This document shows positions 7,579-16,062 of a stretch of 62,043 nt of DNA, in pieces. The notes beneath the pieces are model-generated. The model saw only the letters and a program-made list of their open reading frames with translations. It was not told the origin of the DNA and made no database searches. The stretch is taken from positions 1-62,043 of the forward strand of contig NZ_JACJVP010000038.1 in NCBI RefSeq assembly GCF_014212125.1, written 5' to 3'. The translations under genes were made by a program, and so were the position numbers. Position 1 is the stretch's first letter. Every line of letters starts with the position of its first letter. Origin of the DNA: Cohnella nanjingensis (GTDB lineage: Bacteria > Bacillota > Bacilli > Paenibacillales > Paenibacillaceae).

Positions 7579-8691
7579 ATGTACAAGAAAAGTATGAAGC
7601 CCGTCAGCCTAATGGTGATCGTCATCATGGCTGCGATCCTGGTCTTGTCCGCTTGCGGCAAAAAAGCGAACAACGAAGGCGCGAGCTCCCCTTCGGCGAG
7701 CGCATCGCCTAGCGAATCGGCGGCGCCAAGCGAGCCGGCATCCCCGAGCGCGAGCGAACCGGCCAGTCCATCCGCCGGCGGCACCAAGAAAGTCGGCATG
7801 GTTACCGACCTCGGCGGCGTCCACGACAAGTCCTTTAACCAACAAGCTTGGGAAGCGCTCCAGAAGCTGGAGAAGGACGACGGCGCATCCGTCAAGTACC
7901 AAGAGAGCAAGAAGGACAGCGACTACATTCCGTTCCTGAGCAACTTCGTTAAGGACGGCTACGATCTGACTTGGGGCATCGGCTTCCTGTTCCAAGAAGC
8001 GGCTACGACGGTAGCCAAGCAGAACCCGAACGCGAAGTTCGCGCTGATCGACACGAGCGTCGACCTGCCGAACGTCGAATCCGTCCTGTTCAAAGAGAAC
8101 GAAGGCTCCTTCCTGGTCGGAGTCGTCGCGGGCCTCACGACCAAGTCGAACAAGATCGGCTTCGTCGGCGGTATGAAGCTGCCGGTTATCCAAAAGTTCG
8201 AAGCGGGCTTTAAAGCCGGCGTCGCGGCGGTGAATCCGGACGCGAAGGTGACCGTCAACTATGTAGGCGACTTCAACAAGCCGGACCTCGGCAAACTCGC
8301 GGCCGCCACGATGTACGACGCGGGCAACGACATTATTTTCATCGCGGCGGGCGGCAGCGGCAACGGCGTCTTCACCGAAGCCAAGCAGCGCTTCAAAGCG
8401 GGCAAAAAAGTATGGGTCATCGGCGTCGACAAAGACCAATCGCTGGAATTCGGCAACGATGTCACGCTGACGTCCATGATGAAAAAAGTAGACGAAGCTG
8501 TCTACAAAGTGTCCAAGGAAGTACTGAACGGCCAATTCCAAGGCGGCAAGACCGTCGAGCTCGGACTTGCGGAAGGCGGCGTAGGCTTGCCTAAGGATAA
8601 TCCGAACGTCTCTGCCGAGATTCTGAAGAAAGTCGACGAATACTCGCAGAAGATCGTGAGCGGCGACATCAAGGTTCCTACCGCGCCGTAA
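7579..8691 (+). CDS. nupN: BMP/PnrA-family nucleoside-binding lipoprotein of an ABC importer
   Basis: A 370-residue lipoprotein. A basic start and hydrophobic stretch end in the lipobox LSAC with Cys26, followed by a roughly 50-residue Ser/Ala/Pro/Glu linker that would hold the domain off the membrane. The mature domain has BMP-family motifs GMVTDLGGVHDKSFNQQAWE, GIGFLFQEA, ALIDTS, GGMKLPVIQKFEAGF and WVIGVDKDQS. Relatives bind purine nucleosides; B. subtilis NupN (YufN) serves guanosine uptake. The start at 7579 is set by GGGGAG 9 bp upstream; the ATG at 7561 contains that site and is rejected. A strong hairpin follows, so the binding protein is probably made in excess over the downstream transporter genes. 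Confidence 0.88.
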   Translation: MYKKSMKPVSLMVIVIMAAILVLSACGKKANNEGASSPSASASPSESAAPSEPASPSASEPASPSAGGTKKVGMVTDLGGVHDKSFNQQAWEALQKLEKDDGASVKYQESKKDSDYIPFLSNFVKDGYDLTWGIGFLFQEAATTVAKQNPNAKFALIDTSVDLPNVESVLFKENEGSFLVGVVAGLTTKSNKIGFVGGMKLPVIQKFEAGFKAGVAAVNPDAKVTVNYVGDFNKPDLGKLAAATMYDAGNDIIFIAAGGSGNGVFTEAKQRFKAGKKVWVIGVDKDQSLEFGNDVTLTSMMKKVDEAVYKVSKEVLNGQFQGGKTVELGLAEGGVGLPKDNPNVSAEILKKVDEYSQKIVSGDIKVPTAP

Positions 8692-8712
8692 ATCGTCGCA
8701 AAGATGGTCGCC

Positions 8713-8746
8713 AAGGGCAAGGCCGATCGGCCTTGCCCTTTCTTTT
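8713..8746 (+). terminator. Intra-operon terminator/attenuator after nupN
   Basis: A perfectly self-complementary 28-bp sequence (8713-8740; half site AAGGGCAAGGCCGA) is followed by TCTTTT. It sits between the lipoprotein gene and its ATPase gene, the usual place for partial termination in such operons. Confidence 0.8.
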
Positions 8747-8757
8747 CCGGAACTTTT

Positions 8758-8919
8758 CTCCGATAAAAACGCGACTTCCCTCTTCCAAGTAAAAACGGAA
8801 TCGCCATCTTCTCAGAAGAGGGCGATACGTTTTTATCGGAGGCGTATCAGCTAAGTAGAGGTGAAACTCTTACTTACTTTCTGATACGTTCAAAAGACGG
8901 CGAAGCCGTTTTTACTTGA
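8758..8919 (-). repeat. Composite palindromic repeat, about 160 bp
   Basis: Parts in order: a half unit CTCCGATAAAAACG with stem (8758-8785), a full 56-bp unit in reverse orientation (8786-8841; CAAGTAAAAACGG to CGTTTTTATCGGAG), a linker (8842-8890) bounded by GTATCAG and CTGATAC, and a half unit ending GTTTTTACTTG (8891-8919). The full unit differs at about three positions from the units at 55759 and 55859, and the linker is the reverse complement, with small indels, of the one there. It fills the gap between nupN and nupO. Confidence 0.85.
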
Positions 8920-8949
8920 GAGCCTTTATTCGAACAGGAGCTGAATGGA

Positions 8950-10497
8950 ATGGAACAATCGGTACCCGTGGTCGAGTTGAAGGGAATCACCAAGCGGTTC
9001 CCCGGCATCGTCGCGAACGATGACATCAGCCTTGAATTGCGCAAGGGAGAGATTCACGCGCTGCTCGGCGAGAACGGGGCGGGCAAGTCGACGCTCATGA
9101 GCATCTTGTTCGGATTGTATCAGCCGGACGAAGGCGAGATTCGCGTGAACGGGAAGCAGGTGAAGATCGATGGCGCCGGCAAGGCGATCGAGCTGGGCAT
9201 CGGCATGGTGCACCAGCATTTCAAGCTGGTGCAGCCGTTCACGGTGGCGGAGAATATCGTCCTCGGCGTAGAGCCGGTACGGGGCTTGTCGATTCATCTG
9301 AAGCAGGCGAACGAGCGGGTGCGGGAACTGAGCGCGAGATACGGACTTAAGGTCGATCCGCTCGTCAAAGTAGAGGATATCACCGTCGGGATGCAGCAGC
9401 GCGTCGAGATTCTGAAGACGCTCTACCGCGGCGCGGAGATTCTGATCTTCGACGAGCCGACGGCCGTGCTGACCGTTCAGGAGATTCAGGAGCTGATGCA
9501 GATTCTGCGGCAGCTCGCCGGCGAAGGCAAGTCGATCATCCTCATCACGCACAAGCTGAAGGAGATCATGGAAGTCTCGGACCGGGTGACGATCATCCGA
9601 CGGGGCAAAGTCGTGGGCTCGGTCCGGACGGCGGAGACGAACGAGAGTCAATTGGCGGAGATGATGGTCGGTCGCCGGGTCTCCTTCCAATTGGAGAAGG
9701 AGAAGCGCGAACCCGGGCCGGTGGTGCTCGAAGTCGAAGGCTTGACCGTCGCGGGAGGCGAGCGCGGCACGCACGCGGTGGACGAAGTCTCCCTCACGAT
9801 CCGAGCGGGAGAGATACTGGGTCTTGCCGGGGTCGACGGCAACGGACAGCATGAACTCGTGGAGGCGCTTACGGGATTGCGTCCCGCGCTGAGCGGGAAG
9901 ATCGCGTTGAACGGAACCGATATTACCCGGCTGCCGACCAGAGCGCGAATCGAAGCCGGCATCTCCAGCATTCCGGAGGACCGGCAGAAGCACGGGCTCG
10001 TCCTCGACTTTACGCTGAGCGAGAATATGATCTTGGGGACCTCCGAGCGGAACCGGTTTTTCCCCGGCGGGTTCCTGAACGAGAAAGAGATCGATACGTA
10101 TGCCAAGAAGCTGGTCGAGGAGTTCGACGTCCGGTCGGCGGGCGTTCAGAGCCGAGCCCGGTCGCTGTCGGGCGGCAACCAGCAGAAGGCGATCATCGCG
10201 CGCGAGCTGGAGCGCCATCCGCAGCTGCTCGTGGCGGTTCAGCCGACGCGCGGCCTCGACATCGGCGCCATCGAGTTCGTCCATGAACGGCTGATGCAGG
10301 CCCGGTCCGAAGGGAAGGCGATCCTGCTCATCTCCTATGAACTGGACGAGCTGTACAAGCTCAGCGATCGGATTCAGGTCATCTCGGGCGGACGGATCAT
10401 GGGCGAAGTCAATCCGGAGCTGGACGAAGACGACGACAAGATCGGATTGATGATGGCCGGCCAAGCATCGAAAGACCAAGGAGGCGGAGCAGCTTGA
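8950..10497 (+). CDS. nupO: Nucleoside ABC importer, duplicated ATP-binding protein
   Basis: A 515-residue protein with two ABC domains in tandem, as in sugar/nucleoside (CUT2-like) importers. The first has Walker A GENGAGKST at 40-48, the degenerate signature VGMQQRVEI and Walker B FDEPTAVLT. The second has a degenerate Walker A (GVDGNGQHE) but a clear LSGGNQQK signature near residue 405 and PTRGLDIGA. This asymmetry is normal for the family. ACAGGAG lies 9 bp before the ATG. It is followed by two permease genes with translational overlaps. Confidence 0.9.
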   Translation: MEQSVPVVELKGITKRFPGIVANDDISLELRKGEIHALLGENGAGKSTLMSILFGLYQPDEGEIRVNGKQVKIDGAGKAIELGIGMVHQHFKLVQPFTVAENIVLGVEPVRGLSIHLKQANERVRELSARYGLKVDPLVKVEDITVGMQQRVEILKTLYRGAEILIFDEPTAVLTVQEIQELMQILRQLAGEGKSIILITHKLKEIMEVSDRVTIIRRGKVVGSVRTAETNESQLAEMMVGRRVSFQLEKEKREPGPVVLEVEGLTVAGGERGTHAVDEVSLTIRAGEILGLAGVDGNGQHELVEALTGLRPALSGKIALNGTDITRLPTRARIEAGISSIPEDRQKHGLVLDFTLSENMILGTSERNRFFPGGFLNEKEIDTYAKKLVEEFDVRSAGVQSRARSLSGGNQQKAIIARELERHPQLLVAVQPTRGLDIGAIEFVHERLMQARSEGKAILLISYELDELYKLSDRIQVISGGRIMGEVNPELDEDDDKIGLMMAGQASKDQGGGAA

Positions 10498-11597
10498 GCA
10501 AGTGGATCTCATCTCTGAATCAACCGACCGCGCTCGTACCCGCGGTCGCCATCCTGCTGGGACTGATCTGCGGCGGGATCGTCATGCTGCTGGGCGGCTT
10601 CGATCCGATCGCCGCCTATGGCGCGCTGATCCGCAAGGTGTTCGGAACCTCTTACGACATCGGGGAGACGATGCTGACGATCACGCCGATTCTGTTCACG
10701 GGTCTCGCGGTCGGCTTCGCCTTCCGCGCGGGCGTCTTCAATATCGGCGCGGACGGACAATACATCATCGGCATGACCGCGGCCACCTTCGTCGGGATCA
10801 AGATTCATCTGCCGGCGTTCCTGCACGCGCCGCTCGCCGTGCTGGTCGGCATGCTGTGCGGCGGCCTGTGGGGCGCGCTGTGCGGTTATCTGAAGGCGTA
10901 CCGGGGCGTGCACGAGGTCATCTCGGCCATCATGCTGAACTGGATCGCGCTCTATCTCTCTACCTTCCTGCTCATGAAGTTCCTCGTGGCGGAAGGCCAG
11001 CAGAAGACGCCGAACATCGACGAGACGGCTTCCCTGTCGATCGGATGGCTGTCCAAGGCGATGGGGGGCGCCCGCATGGACTGGGGAATCTGGATCGGCT
11101 TGATCTGCGTCGGGCTGTTCTACATTCTGCTCTGGCGGACGAAGCAGGGCTACGATCTCCGCGCGGTCGGCTTCAATGCCGACGCCGCGCGCGCGGCGGG
11201 CATCAACGTCAAGACGACCTTCATCAAGACGATGATGATCTCGGGCATGTTCGCCGGTCTCGGCGGCGTGTTCTCCGTCTTGGGCGTGTTCCATTATCAA
11301 GTCGCTTCGGGCGCTTCCGAAGGCTACGGCTTCGACGGGATCGCGGTGGCGCTGCTGGGCGGCAACCATCCGGTCGGCATCCTGTTCGGCGCGATTCTGT
11401 TCGGCGTACTCACCTACGGTTCGGCCGGCATGAACTTTGACGCCAACGTGCCGACGGAGATCGTGCGCATCGTGATCGGCAGCATCATCTTCTTCGTCGC
11501 CTCGCACGGCATCATCACGAAGCTGCTCAAGCCGCTGCTCAACCGGCGCGCGGCGAACAAACGGAAGGGGGCGAGCGCCGATGGCAATGCTGGCTGA
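10494..11597 (+). CDS. nupP: Nucleoside ABC importer permease 1
   Basis: A 367-residue BPD_transp_2-family permease with about ten hydrophobic segments. Family-typical text includes FTGLAVGFAFRAGVFNIGADGQYI, AYRGVHEVISAIMLNWIALY and a FDGIAVALLGGNHPVGI loop near residue 280. The TTG start at 10494 overlaps the nupO stop by 4 bp, and GGAGGCGG lies upstream inside nupO, indicating coupled translation. It pairs with nupQ to form the membrane channel. Confidence 0.9.
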   Translation: MSKWISSLNQPTALVPAVAILLGLICGGIVMLLGGFDPIAAYGALIRKVFGTSYDIGETMLTITPILFTGLAVGFAFRAGVFNIGADGQYIIGMTAATFVGIKIHLPAFLHAPLAVLVGMLCGGLWGALCGYLKAYRGVHEVISAIMLNWIALYLSTFLLMKFLVAEGQQKTPNIDETASLSIGWLSKAMGGARMDWGIWIGLICVGLFYILLWRTKQGYDLRAVGFNADAARAAGINVKTTFIKTMMISGMFAGLGGVFSVLGVFHYQVASGASEGYGFDGIAVALLGGNHPVGILFGAILFGVLTYGSAGMNFDANVPTEIVRIVIGSIIFFVASHGIITKLLKPLLNRRAANKRKGASADGNAG

Positions 11598-12534
11598 TCT
11601 GATCAACTCGACGCTCGTCTTCTCGGCGGCGCTCATCTTCGCCGCGCTGGGCGGCGTCTTCAGCGAGCGGTCGGGCGTGTTCAATATCGGGCTCGAGGGC
11701 ATGATGACGGGCGGCGCGTTCGCCGCCGCGATCGGCACTTACTACATGCAGGACGCCGGTGGCGAGGGCGCTTCGCCGTGGATCGGCGTGCTCTGCGGCA
11801 TCGCGGCCGGCACGCTGTTCGCGCTGCTGCATGCCTACGCGACCGTCAGCGTGAAGGCCGACCAGACGATCGTCGGGGTCGTCATCAACATCCTGGCGCT
11901 CGCGATTACGCTCTATCTCGTGAAGTTCATGTTCGAAGGCGCGGGAGATACGCCGCTGCTGGACGCGACCTTCGCGAAGGTCGCGATCCCCGGGCTCGCC
12001 GACATTCCGTTCATCGGCCAGGCACTCTTCAACAACTATCCGACGACTTATCTGGCTTACGTGCTCGTGCCGCTCAGCGCGTACCTGCTGTTCCGGACGC
12101 CGTTCGGCCTGCGTCTGCGCGCGGTCGGCGAGCATCCCGGCGCCGCCGACACGGTCGGCATCAACGTCACCAAATACCGCTACGTCGGCGTCCTGATCAG
12201 CGGCGCGCTGGCGGGTCTGGGCGGCGCGACGATCGTGCTGACCACGACGAGCAACTTCTCGCACAACACGATCTCCGGCCAAGGCTTCATCGCCATCGCG
12301 GCGCTCATCTTCGGCCGCTGGAACCCGTACGGCGTGTTCGGCGCCGCCTTTTTCTTCGGCTTGGCGCAGGCGCTTCGCAACTTCATCACGCAGTTCGATT
12401 TTGCCGCGCATATCCCGAACGAGTTCCTCTACATGCTGCCGTACGTGCTGACGCTGCTCGTGCTCGCCGGCGTGGTCGGTTCGGTTCGCGGTCCGTCCGC
12501 GGCCGGACAGCCTTACGATCCGTCCAAGCGATAG
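11581..12534 (+). CDS. nupQ: Nucleoside ABC importer permease 2
   Basis: A 317-residue permease of the same family, shorter than its partner. Motifs include FAALGGVFSERSGVFNIGLEGMMTGGAF at the N terminus, TVGINVTKYRYVGVLISGAL and the GFIAIAALIFGRWNPYGVF loop. It starts with ATG 17 bp inside the end of nupP and has GAAGGGGG upstream. It closes the four-gene importer operon and is followed by a hairpin. Confidence 0.9.
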   Translation: MAMLADLINSTLVFSAALIFAALGGVFSERSGVFNIGLEGMMTGGAFAAAIGTYYMQDAGGEGASPWIGVLCGIAAGTLFALLHAYATVSVKADQTIVGVVINILALAITLYLVKFMFEGAGDTPLLDATFAKVAIPGLADIPFIGQALFNNYPTTYLAYVLVPLSAYLLFRTPFGLRLRAVGEHPGAADTVGINVTKYRYVGVLISGALAGLGGATIVLTTTSNFSHNTISGQGFIAIAALIFGRWNPYGVFGAAFFFGLAQALRNFITQFDFAAHIPNEFLYMLPYVLTLLVLAGVVGSVRGPSAAGQPYDPSKR

Positions 12535-12560
12535 CCGCGGTCGTTCGACGTATGCTCGCG

Positions 12561-12600
12561 CGAGACGCGCTTCGGTCAACCGGAGCGCGTCTCGCTCTGT
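12561..12600 (+). terminator. Terminator of the nup operon
   Basis: CGAGACGCGCTTCGG (12561-12575) pairs with CCGGAGCGCGTCTCG (12580-12594), one G-T pair, 4-nt loop, then CTCTGTTT. Confidence 0.7.
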
Positions 12601-12763
12601 TTCCGGATTGACGCCCGGACCCAAAGGCGCCGGCATACGGACGAGCGGAAAACGCGCTTGCTCCTCGAACGTGGGCCGGCGCCGGGTAAGGGCGACTTGA
12701 TCATTTGGCCCGGGCTTGGTACGCTGTTGTTATTTCGACCAGAGACGGAGCGTGGAAGGATTC

Positions 12764-13699
12764 ATGATTACCCGCACGGTTACGCCATCGGAGAGCGGCA
12801 AGCGGCTGCACCGCTACTTGCGCAATCTCATGCCGAACTTGCCGTTAGGCCAGATCTACAAGATGATCGACCAAGGCAAAGTGAAGGTGAACGGCAAACG
12901 CAAAAAACAGGATTACGAGCTAGCGGCCGGCGACGAGCTGCTGCTGTATATCGAAGAGACGCAATACGGCGAGGCGTCGATCGGTCAGAAAAAAGCGAAA
13001 TACGTCGGCGTCAACGCGAATATCGACGTCGTCTACGAGGACGATCAGCTGCTCGTCGCGATGAAGCCCGCGGGCATGCTGACGCATCCCGATCAGACGG
13101 ATCAGAAGGATACGCTCATCAACCGGGTGCACGCCTATCTGTACAAGAAAGGCGAGCTGGACAGCCCGCTGTTCATGCCGGCGACGGCGAACCGGCTGGA
13201 CCGCAATACGAGCGGACTGGTACTGATCGGCAAGACGGCCGGCATGCTGCATCAACTGAACCAATGGATTCAGAAGCACGAGCTGGAGAAGTATTACGTG
13301 ACCGTCGTCGAGGGCCGGCTCGCGGGCGAGGGAGAGCTGACGGGCGCGCTCGTCCGCGACGAGAAGGCGAACCGCAGCCGCGTGGCTGGCGCCCGGGACG
13401 CGGCGGAGGAGACGAAGTCCGCAACCACGCGCTACCGCGCGTTGTCGGACGCGAACGGCTATTCGCTCATCGAGGTCGAGCTGGTGAGCGGGCGGACGCA
13501 CCAGATCCGCACGCACTTCCAGAGCATCGGCCATCCGCTGCTCGGAGACGTGAAGTACGGCGGTAAGATCTTCGCCGGCATCAACCACCAGCTGCTGCAC
13601 GCCTGGCGCATTGTCATGCCGGACGGCCGCGAATTCCGCGCGCCGCTGCCGCCGCTGCTGAAGCGGACCGTGGACAAGCTGGGGCTTACCGGCGTATAG
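12764..13699 (+). CDS. RluD-type pseudouridine synthase
   Basis: A 311-residue RNA pseudouridine synthase with an N-terminal S4-like RNA-binding region (LGQIYKMIDQGKVKVNGKR, residues about 25-60) and a catalytic domain. The catalytic motif NRLDRNTSGL places Asp146 as nucleophile, and SGRTHQIRTHFQSIGHPLLG is the C-terminal signature. It most resembles RluD/RluC-type enzymes, which modify 23S rRNA, though the exact target is unknown. The frame is open upstream to 12716, but ATG 12764 has GGAAGGA just before it and begins the conserved region. It is monocistronic. Confidence 0.88.
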   Translation: MITRTVTPSESGKRLHRYLRNLMPNLPLGQIYKMIDQGKVKVNGKRKKQDYELAAGDELLLYIEETQYGEASIGQKKAKYVGVNANIDVVYEDDQLLVAMKPAGMLTHPDQTDQKDTLINRVHAYLYKKGELDSPLFMPATANRLDRNTSGLVLIGKTAGMLHQLNQWIQKHELEKYYVTVVEGRLAGEGELTGALVRDEKANRSRVAGARDAAEETKSATTRYRALSDANGYSLIEVELVSGRTHQIRTHFQSIGHPLLGDVKYGGKIFAGINHQLLHAWRIVMPDGREFRAPLPPLLKRTVDKLGLTGV

Positions 13700-13708
13700 A
13701 CGGGGCGC

Positions 13709-13761
13709 CAAGTAAAAACAGCTTCGCCGTCTTTCTAGACGGTGACGCGTTTTTATCGTCG
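13709..13761 (-). repeat. Dispersed palindromic repeat, variant copy
   Basis: CAAGTAAAAACAGC leads into a hairpin (GCCGTCT/AGACGG) and ends GCGTTTTTATCG. The ends match the 56-bp unit seen at 8786-8841, but the inner stem is instead that of the half copies at 222-250 and 8893-8918. It lies just past the pseudouridine synthase stop, where it could also act as a hairpin terminator. Confidence 0.7.
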
Positions 13762-13811
13762 GGCATACGGGGATGGATAGACGCAAAACTTATACATTCT
13801 GTAGGACTTAT

Positions 13812-13860
13812 AAAGGGGTTGCCGCATCGCAAGACGTATCTTGCGGGCGGCAACCCCTTT
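13812..13860. terminator. Bidirectional terminator before the aldo/keto reductase gene end
   Basis: AAAGGGGTTGCCG (13812-13824) pairs with CGGCAACCCCTTT (13848-13860); an inner CGCAAG/CTTGCG hairpin fills the loop. It separates two convergent genes. Confidence 0.75.
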
Positions 13861-13931
13861 TGGCGATGCGAGAAAAGCGAAAGGCCCATCGAAGACGCTC
13901 GGTTGCGCGGCTTCCGAACCGATCGTTCCGA

Positions 13932-14759
13932 TTAGAACAGGAACGTATCCGGATCCGCCCCGAAGCGGCGCTCCTCGTTCAGCGCTTCGATCCGGCCGAC
14001 TTCCTCGTCCGTCAGGCTGAAGTCGAAGATGTCTGCATTCTCGGCGATCCGCTGGGGGTTCGAAGACTTCGGAATCGTCACGACGCCCTTCTGGAGATCC
14101 CAGCGGAGCACGATCTGCGCCGGGGACTTGCCGTACTTGTCCGCGAGCGAACGGAGAAGCGGCTGATCCAGGTTGCCCTGCATAAGCGGGCTCCAGGCTT
14201 CCAGCTGGATGCCGTGCTGCCGGCAGTAGGCCAGCGTATCCTGCTGGGTCAGCAGCGGGTGGAACTCCACCTGGTTCACCATAGGCGCGAGCGGGCTGTT
14301 CGCGGCAAGCTCTTGGAGGTGGCGGACTTTGAAGTTGGATACGCCGACGGCGCGGACTTGGCCGTCCGCGTACAATCGCTCCAGCGCCCGCCAAGTATCG
14401 ACGAACTTGTCCGTGCCCGGCCAGTGGATGAGCAGCAGATCGACATAGTCGAGGCCGAGGCGGCGCTTGCTGTCTTCGAACGCCTTCAGCGCTTTGTCGT
14501 AGCCTTGATCCTCGTTCCAGATCTTCGTCGTGACGAACAGCTCATCCCGCGGGACGCCGCTCGCCTTCACGGCCTGGCCGACGCCTTCCTCGTTGCGGTA
14601 GATCATGGCGGTGTCGATGCTGCGGTAGCCCGCGTCGATGGCGGAGCGCACCGCGTTCACGACTTCCTCGTCGTTGTTCATTTTCCAGACGCCGAGTCCG
14701 AGCCAAGGCATCTTCACGCCGTTATGCAGCGTCGTCGCCGCTTGAAGGGAAGTGGTCAT
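13932..14759 (-). CDS. Aldo/keto reductase
   Basis: A 275-residue NADPH-dependent reductase with the full catalytic tetrad Asp49, Tyr54, Lys79 and His112 (motifs GYRSIDTAMIY, TTKIW, LLLIHWPG) and the AKR cofactor signature IPKSSNPQRIAEN near the C terminus. It is close in style to B. subtilis YvgN/YtbE, which reduce small aldehydes such as methylglyoxal, so detoxification is a reasonable inference. GAGGAG precedes the ATG. It begins 22 bp after lplJ on the same strand and so is probably co-transcribed. Confidence 0.9.
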   Translation of the reverse strand: MTTSLQAATTLHNGVKMPWLGLGVWKMNNDEEVVNAVRSAIDAGYRSIDTAMIYRNEEGVGQAVKASGVPRDELFVTTKIWNEDQGYDKALKAFEDSKRRLGLDYVDLLLIHWPGTDKFVDTWRALERLYADGQVRAVGVSNFKVRHLQELAANSPLAPMVNQVEFHPLLTQQDTLAYCRQHGIQLEAWSPLMQGNLDQPLLRSLADKYGKSPAQIVLRWDLQKGVVTIPKSSNPQRIAENADIFDFSLTDEEVGRIEALNEERRFGADPDTFLF

Positions 14760-14781
14760 GATTCATCGCTCCTCTAAGATA

Positions 14782-15771
14782 TTAGATGAACAGCTGCAGC
14801 CATTCCTCGCGTTCGACCGGCCCGAAGTAGAAGGCAAGGTCGACGTCCGCCACCGCCGCCGCGATGGACTCGCGGTCGTAACGAACCCCCTTCAGCCGAT
14901 CGGTCACTTCCGAGACCTCGCCCCGGCCGAAGAAGTCCCCGAACACGGCCGCTTCCGCGATCTTGCCTTCCTGAACGTTCAGCCGGACGTCGAAGGTGCC
15001 CGCCGCGAGCCGCTTCGCCTGACGCAAGTTGAACGCGGGAGACAGCCCGTAGTTCCAGTCCCAGCTCCGGTACCGCTCGTCCGCCAGCTTGCGGACGGCC
15101 GTCCAATCGTCCTCGGTCAGTTTGTATTCGGGAACCGGCGACGCCCCGGCGAAGATCGACGCGAGCAGCCGCGCTTTGAACGCCTCGATCGTCATCGGTT
15201 CGCGCAAGAATTCCGCGATGTTGGCGACTCGGCTGCGCACCGACTTGGTAGCCTTCGATTCGAACTTCAGCGGGTTGACGTTCAGCGCCGAAGAGACGTT
15301 CTCCATGTGCGAGTCGAAGAGCAGCGTGCCATGGCTGAACATGCGGCCTTTGGTGGAGAACATGGCGTTGCCGGAGATCTTCCGCTCGCCGACTTGAATG
15401 TCGTTGCGGCCGGATAGCTCCGCCTCGACGCCGAGTTCGCGCAGCGCCGCCACGACCGGCTCGGTGAACTTGCGGAAGTCGTGGAACGACTGGCCGTCGT
15501 CCTTGGTGACGAAGCTGAAGTTCAAGTTGCCCAGGTCGTGGTAGACCGCGCCGCCGCCGGACAGCCGGCGTACGACTTGAATGCCTTGCTTCTCCACATA
15601 CGCCGCGTTGACTTCCTCGGCGGTATTCTGATTTTTTCCGATGATGATGGATGGCCGGTTGATGTAGAACAGCAGGTAGGGCTGGTCGCCGGGCAGCTGC
15701 CGGAGCGTATACTCCTCGAGCGCCAGGTTCAGCGCGGGATCGTGATGGTTGCCGTTATCGATGAACTGCAA
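14782..15771 (-). CDS. lplJ: Lipoate-protein ligase
   Basis: A 329-residue LplA/LplJ-type ligase that activates free lipoate with ATP and attaches it to lipoyl domains. Motifs: NRPSIIIGKNQN, VVRRLSGGGAVYHDLGNLNF, SGRNDIQVGERKISGNA with the conserved lysine, and the C-terminal accessory domain ending near YFGPVEREEW. The start is decided by the ribosome site: AAGGAGG lies 8 bp before a TTG at 15771, which begins MQFIDNGNHHDPALNLA, aligning with Bacillus LplJ. ATG codons at 15789 and upstream would place that Shine-Dalgarno inside the gene. It precedes the aldo/keto reductase gene. Confidence 0.92.
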   Translation of the reverse strand: MQFIDNGNHHDPALNLALEEYTLRQLPGDQPYLLFYINRPSIIIGKNQNTAEEVNAAYVEKQGIQVVRRLSGGGAVYHDLGNLNFSFVTKDDGQSFHDFRKFTEPVVAALRELGVEAELSGRNDIQVGERKISGNAMFSTKGRMFSHGTLLFDSHMENVSSALNVNPLKFESKATKSVRSRVANIAEFLREPMTIEAFKARLLASIFAGASPVPEYKLTEDDWTAVRKLADERYRSWDWNYGLSPAFNLRQAKRLAAGTFDVRLNVQEGKIAEAAVFGDFFGRGEVSEVTDRLKGVRYDRESIAAAVADVDLAFYFGPVEREEWLQLFI

Positions 15772-15820
15772 GACGCGTGCCTCCTTCATCCGACTCTGCG
15801 ACCGGTCTCGGTCTTTTTTT

Positions 15821-15849
15821 ATTTTATGACATTTGGGACTCGCCGACAA
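15821..15849 (-). promoter_or_regulatory. Promoter of lplJ
   Basis: On the minus strand TTGTCG (15849-15844), a 17-bp spacer and TAAAAT (15826-15821) sit about 50 bp before the lplJ start. Confidence 0.5.
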
Positions 15850-15997
15850 ATTCGGCCCGGTTCACATTCAGTTCATAAAGGAATCGTACGATAAGAGGCG
15901 TTGCGCGTTCGCATGGAGACTTGAAAGTCCCGCATAAGGGAACTAACGCCATGTTCCTTGGGATTTCGGGGGTTTGGGAACGTCTGGCATTTTCTCC

Positions 15998-16026
15998 TTG
16001 ACGCCGCTATATATACTGAGTATACT
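15998..16026 (+). promoter_or_regulatory. Promoter with overlapping palindromic operator for the ABC exporter pair
   Basis: TTGACG (15998-16003), a 17-bp spacer and TATACT (16021-16026) form a strong sigma-A promoter. The perfect 12-bp palindrome TGAGTATACTCA at 16017-16028 covers the -10, so a repressor bound there would block RNA polymerase. No regulator gene is adjacent. Confidence 0.6.
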
Positions 16027-16062
16027 CACAATATTAGAAAAAGAAACGGAGATGGACATCGG

